The notes beneath the pieces are model-generated. The model worked only from the letters and a program-made list of their open reading frames with translations, searched no databases and was not told the DNA's origin. A stretch of 5,805 nucleotides of DNA, from contig CALIMD010000105.1 of assembly GCA_938028645.1 (NCBI GenBank), positions 1-5,805 on the forward strand, written 5' to 3'. The DNA is from an uncultured Alphaproteobacteria bacterium (GTDB taxonomy: Bacteria; Pseudomonadota; Alphaproteobacteria; Thalassobaculales; Thalassobaculaceae). This document shows positions 5,793-5,805 of the stretch, piece after piece. The position numbers and the translations under genes are program-made. Numbering within the stretch: the stretch's first letter is position 1; every line of letters starts with the position of its first letter.

Positions 5793-5805
5793 GATAACTA
5801 GACAA

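Noticed and set aside
1..5805. Mobile elements, CRISPR arrays, tRNA or rRNA genes, toxin-antitoxin or defence modules
   Set aside because: None is visible. Nearly all of the sequence is accounted for by five conserved housekeeping genes and short regulatory gaps.

Overview
The window is a complete chromosomal heat-shock chaperone cluster from what is most likely an alphaproteobacterium. In order it holds the 5' part of rph (RNase PH, minus strand, running off the left edge), then on the plus strand hrcA, grpE, dnaK and dnaJ, closed by a hairpin terminator. The lineage call rests on three things: rph placed head-to-head with hrcA, the wording of the proteins (for example the RNase PH N-terminus and the DnaK tail with DADFEEVDE), and a heat-shock-type promoter of alphaproteobacterial form before dnaK. 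Base composition looks moderate to AT-leaning by eye (not counted), which would fit a marine or free-living lineage better than a high-GC rhizobial one. That last step is inference.

Layout: 1-490 rph (minus, partial); 491-635 divergent intergenic region; 636-1685 hrcA; 1686-1762 short gap with a candidate promoter and a 7-codon mini-ORF that overlaps the grpE start; 1763-2359 grpE; 2360-2563 a 204-base gap with candidate housekeeping and RpoH-type promoters, a palindrome and two tiny overlapping ORFs; 2564-4510 dnaK; 4511-4612 gap; 4613-5734 dnaJ; 5766-5792 terminator.

How the genes work together: DnaJ delivers unfolded clients to DnaK and stimulates its ATPase, and GrpE releases ADP so that DnaK can cycle. 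HrcA is a transcriptional repressor that in other bacteria binds the CIRCE operator and is kept active by GroEL. No CIRCE element is visible here, so HrcA probably acts on targets elsewhere (typically groESL), while dnaK-dnaJ looks to be driven by its own sigma-32-type promoter. RNase PH trims tRNA 3' ends and is functionally separate.

All five proteins are intact where visible and keep their key residues. I see no mobile element, CRISPR array, RNA gene or novel system. The points worth a second look are regulatory: a possible leaderless hrcA mRNA, an odd grpE translation start (coupled mini-ORF or a one-base frameshift), and the densely arranged grpE-dnaK gap.
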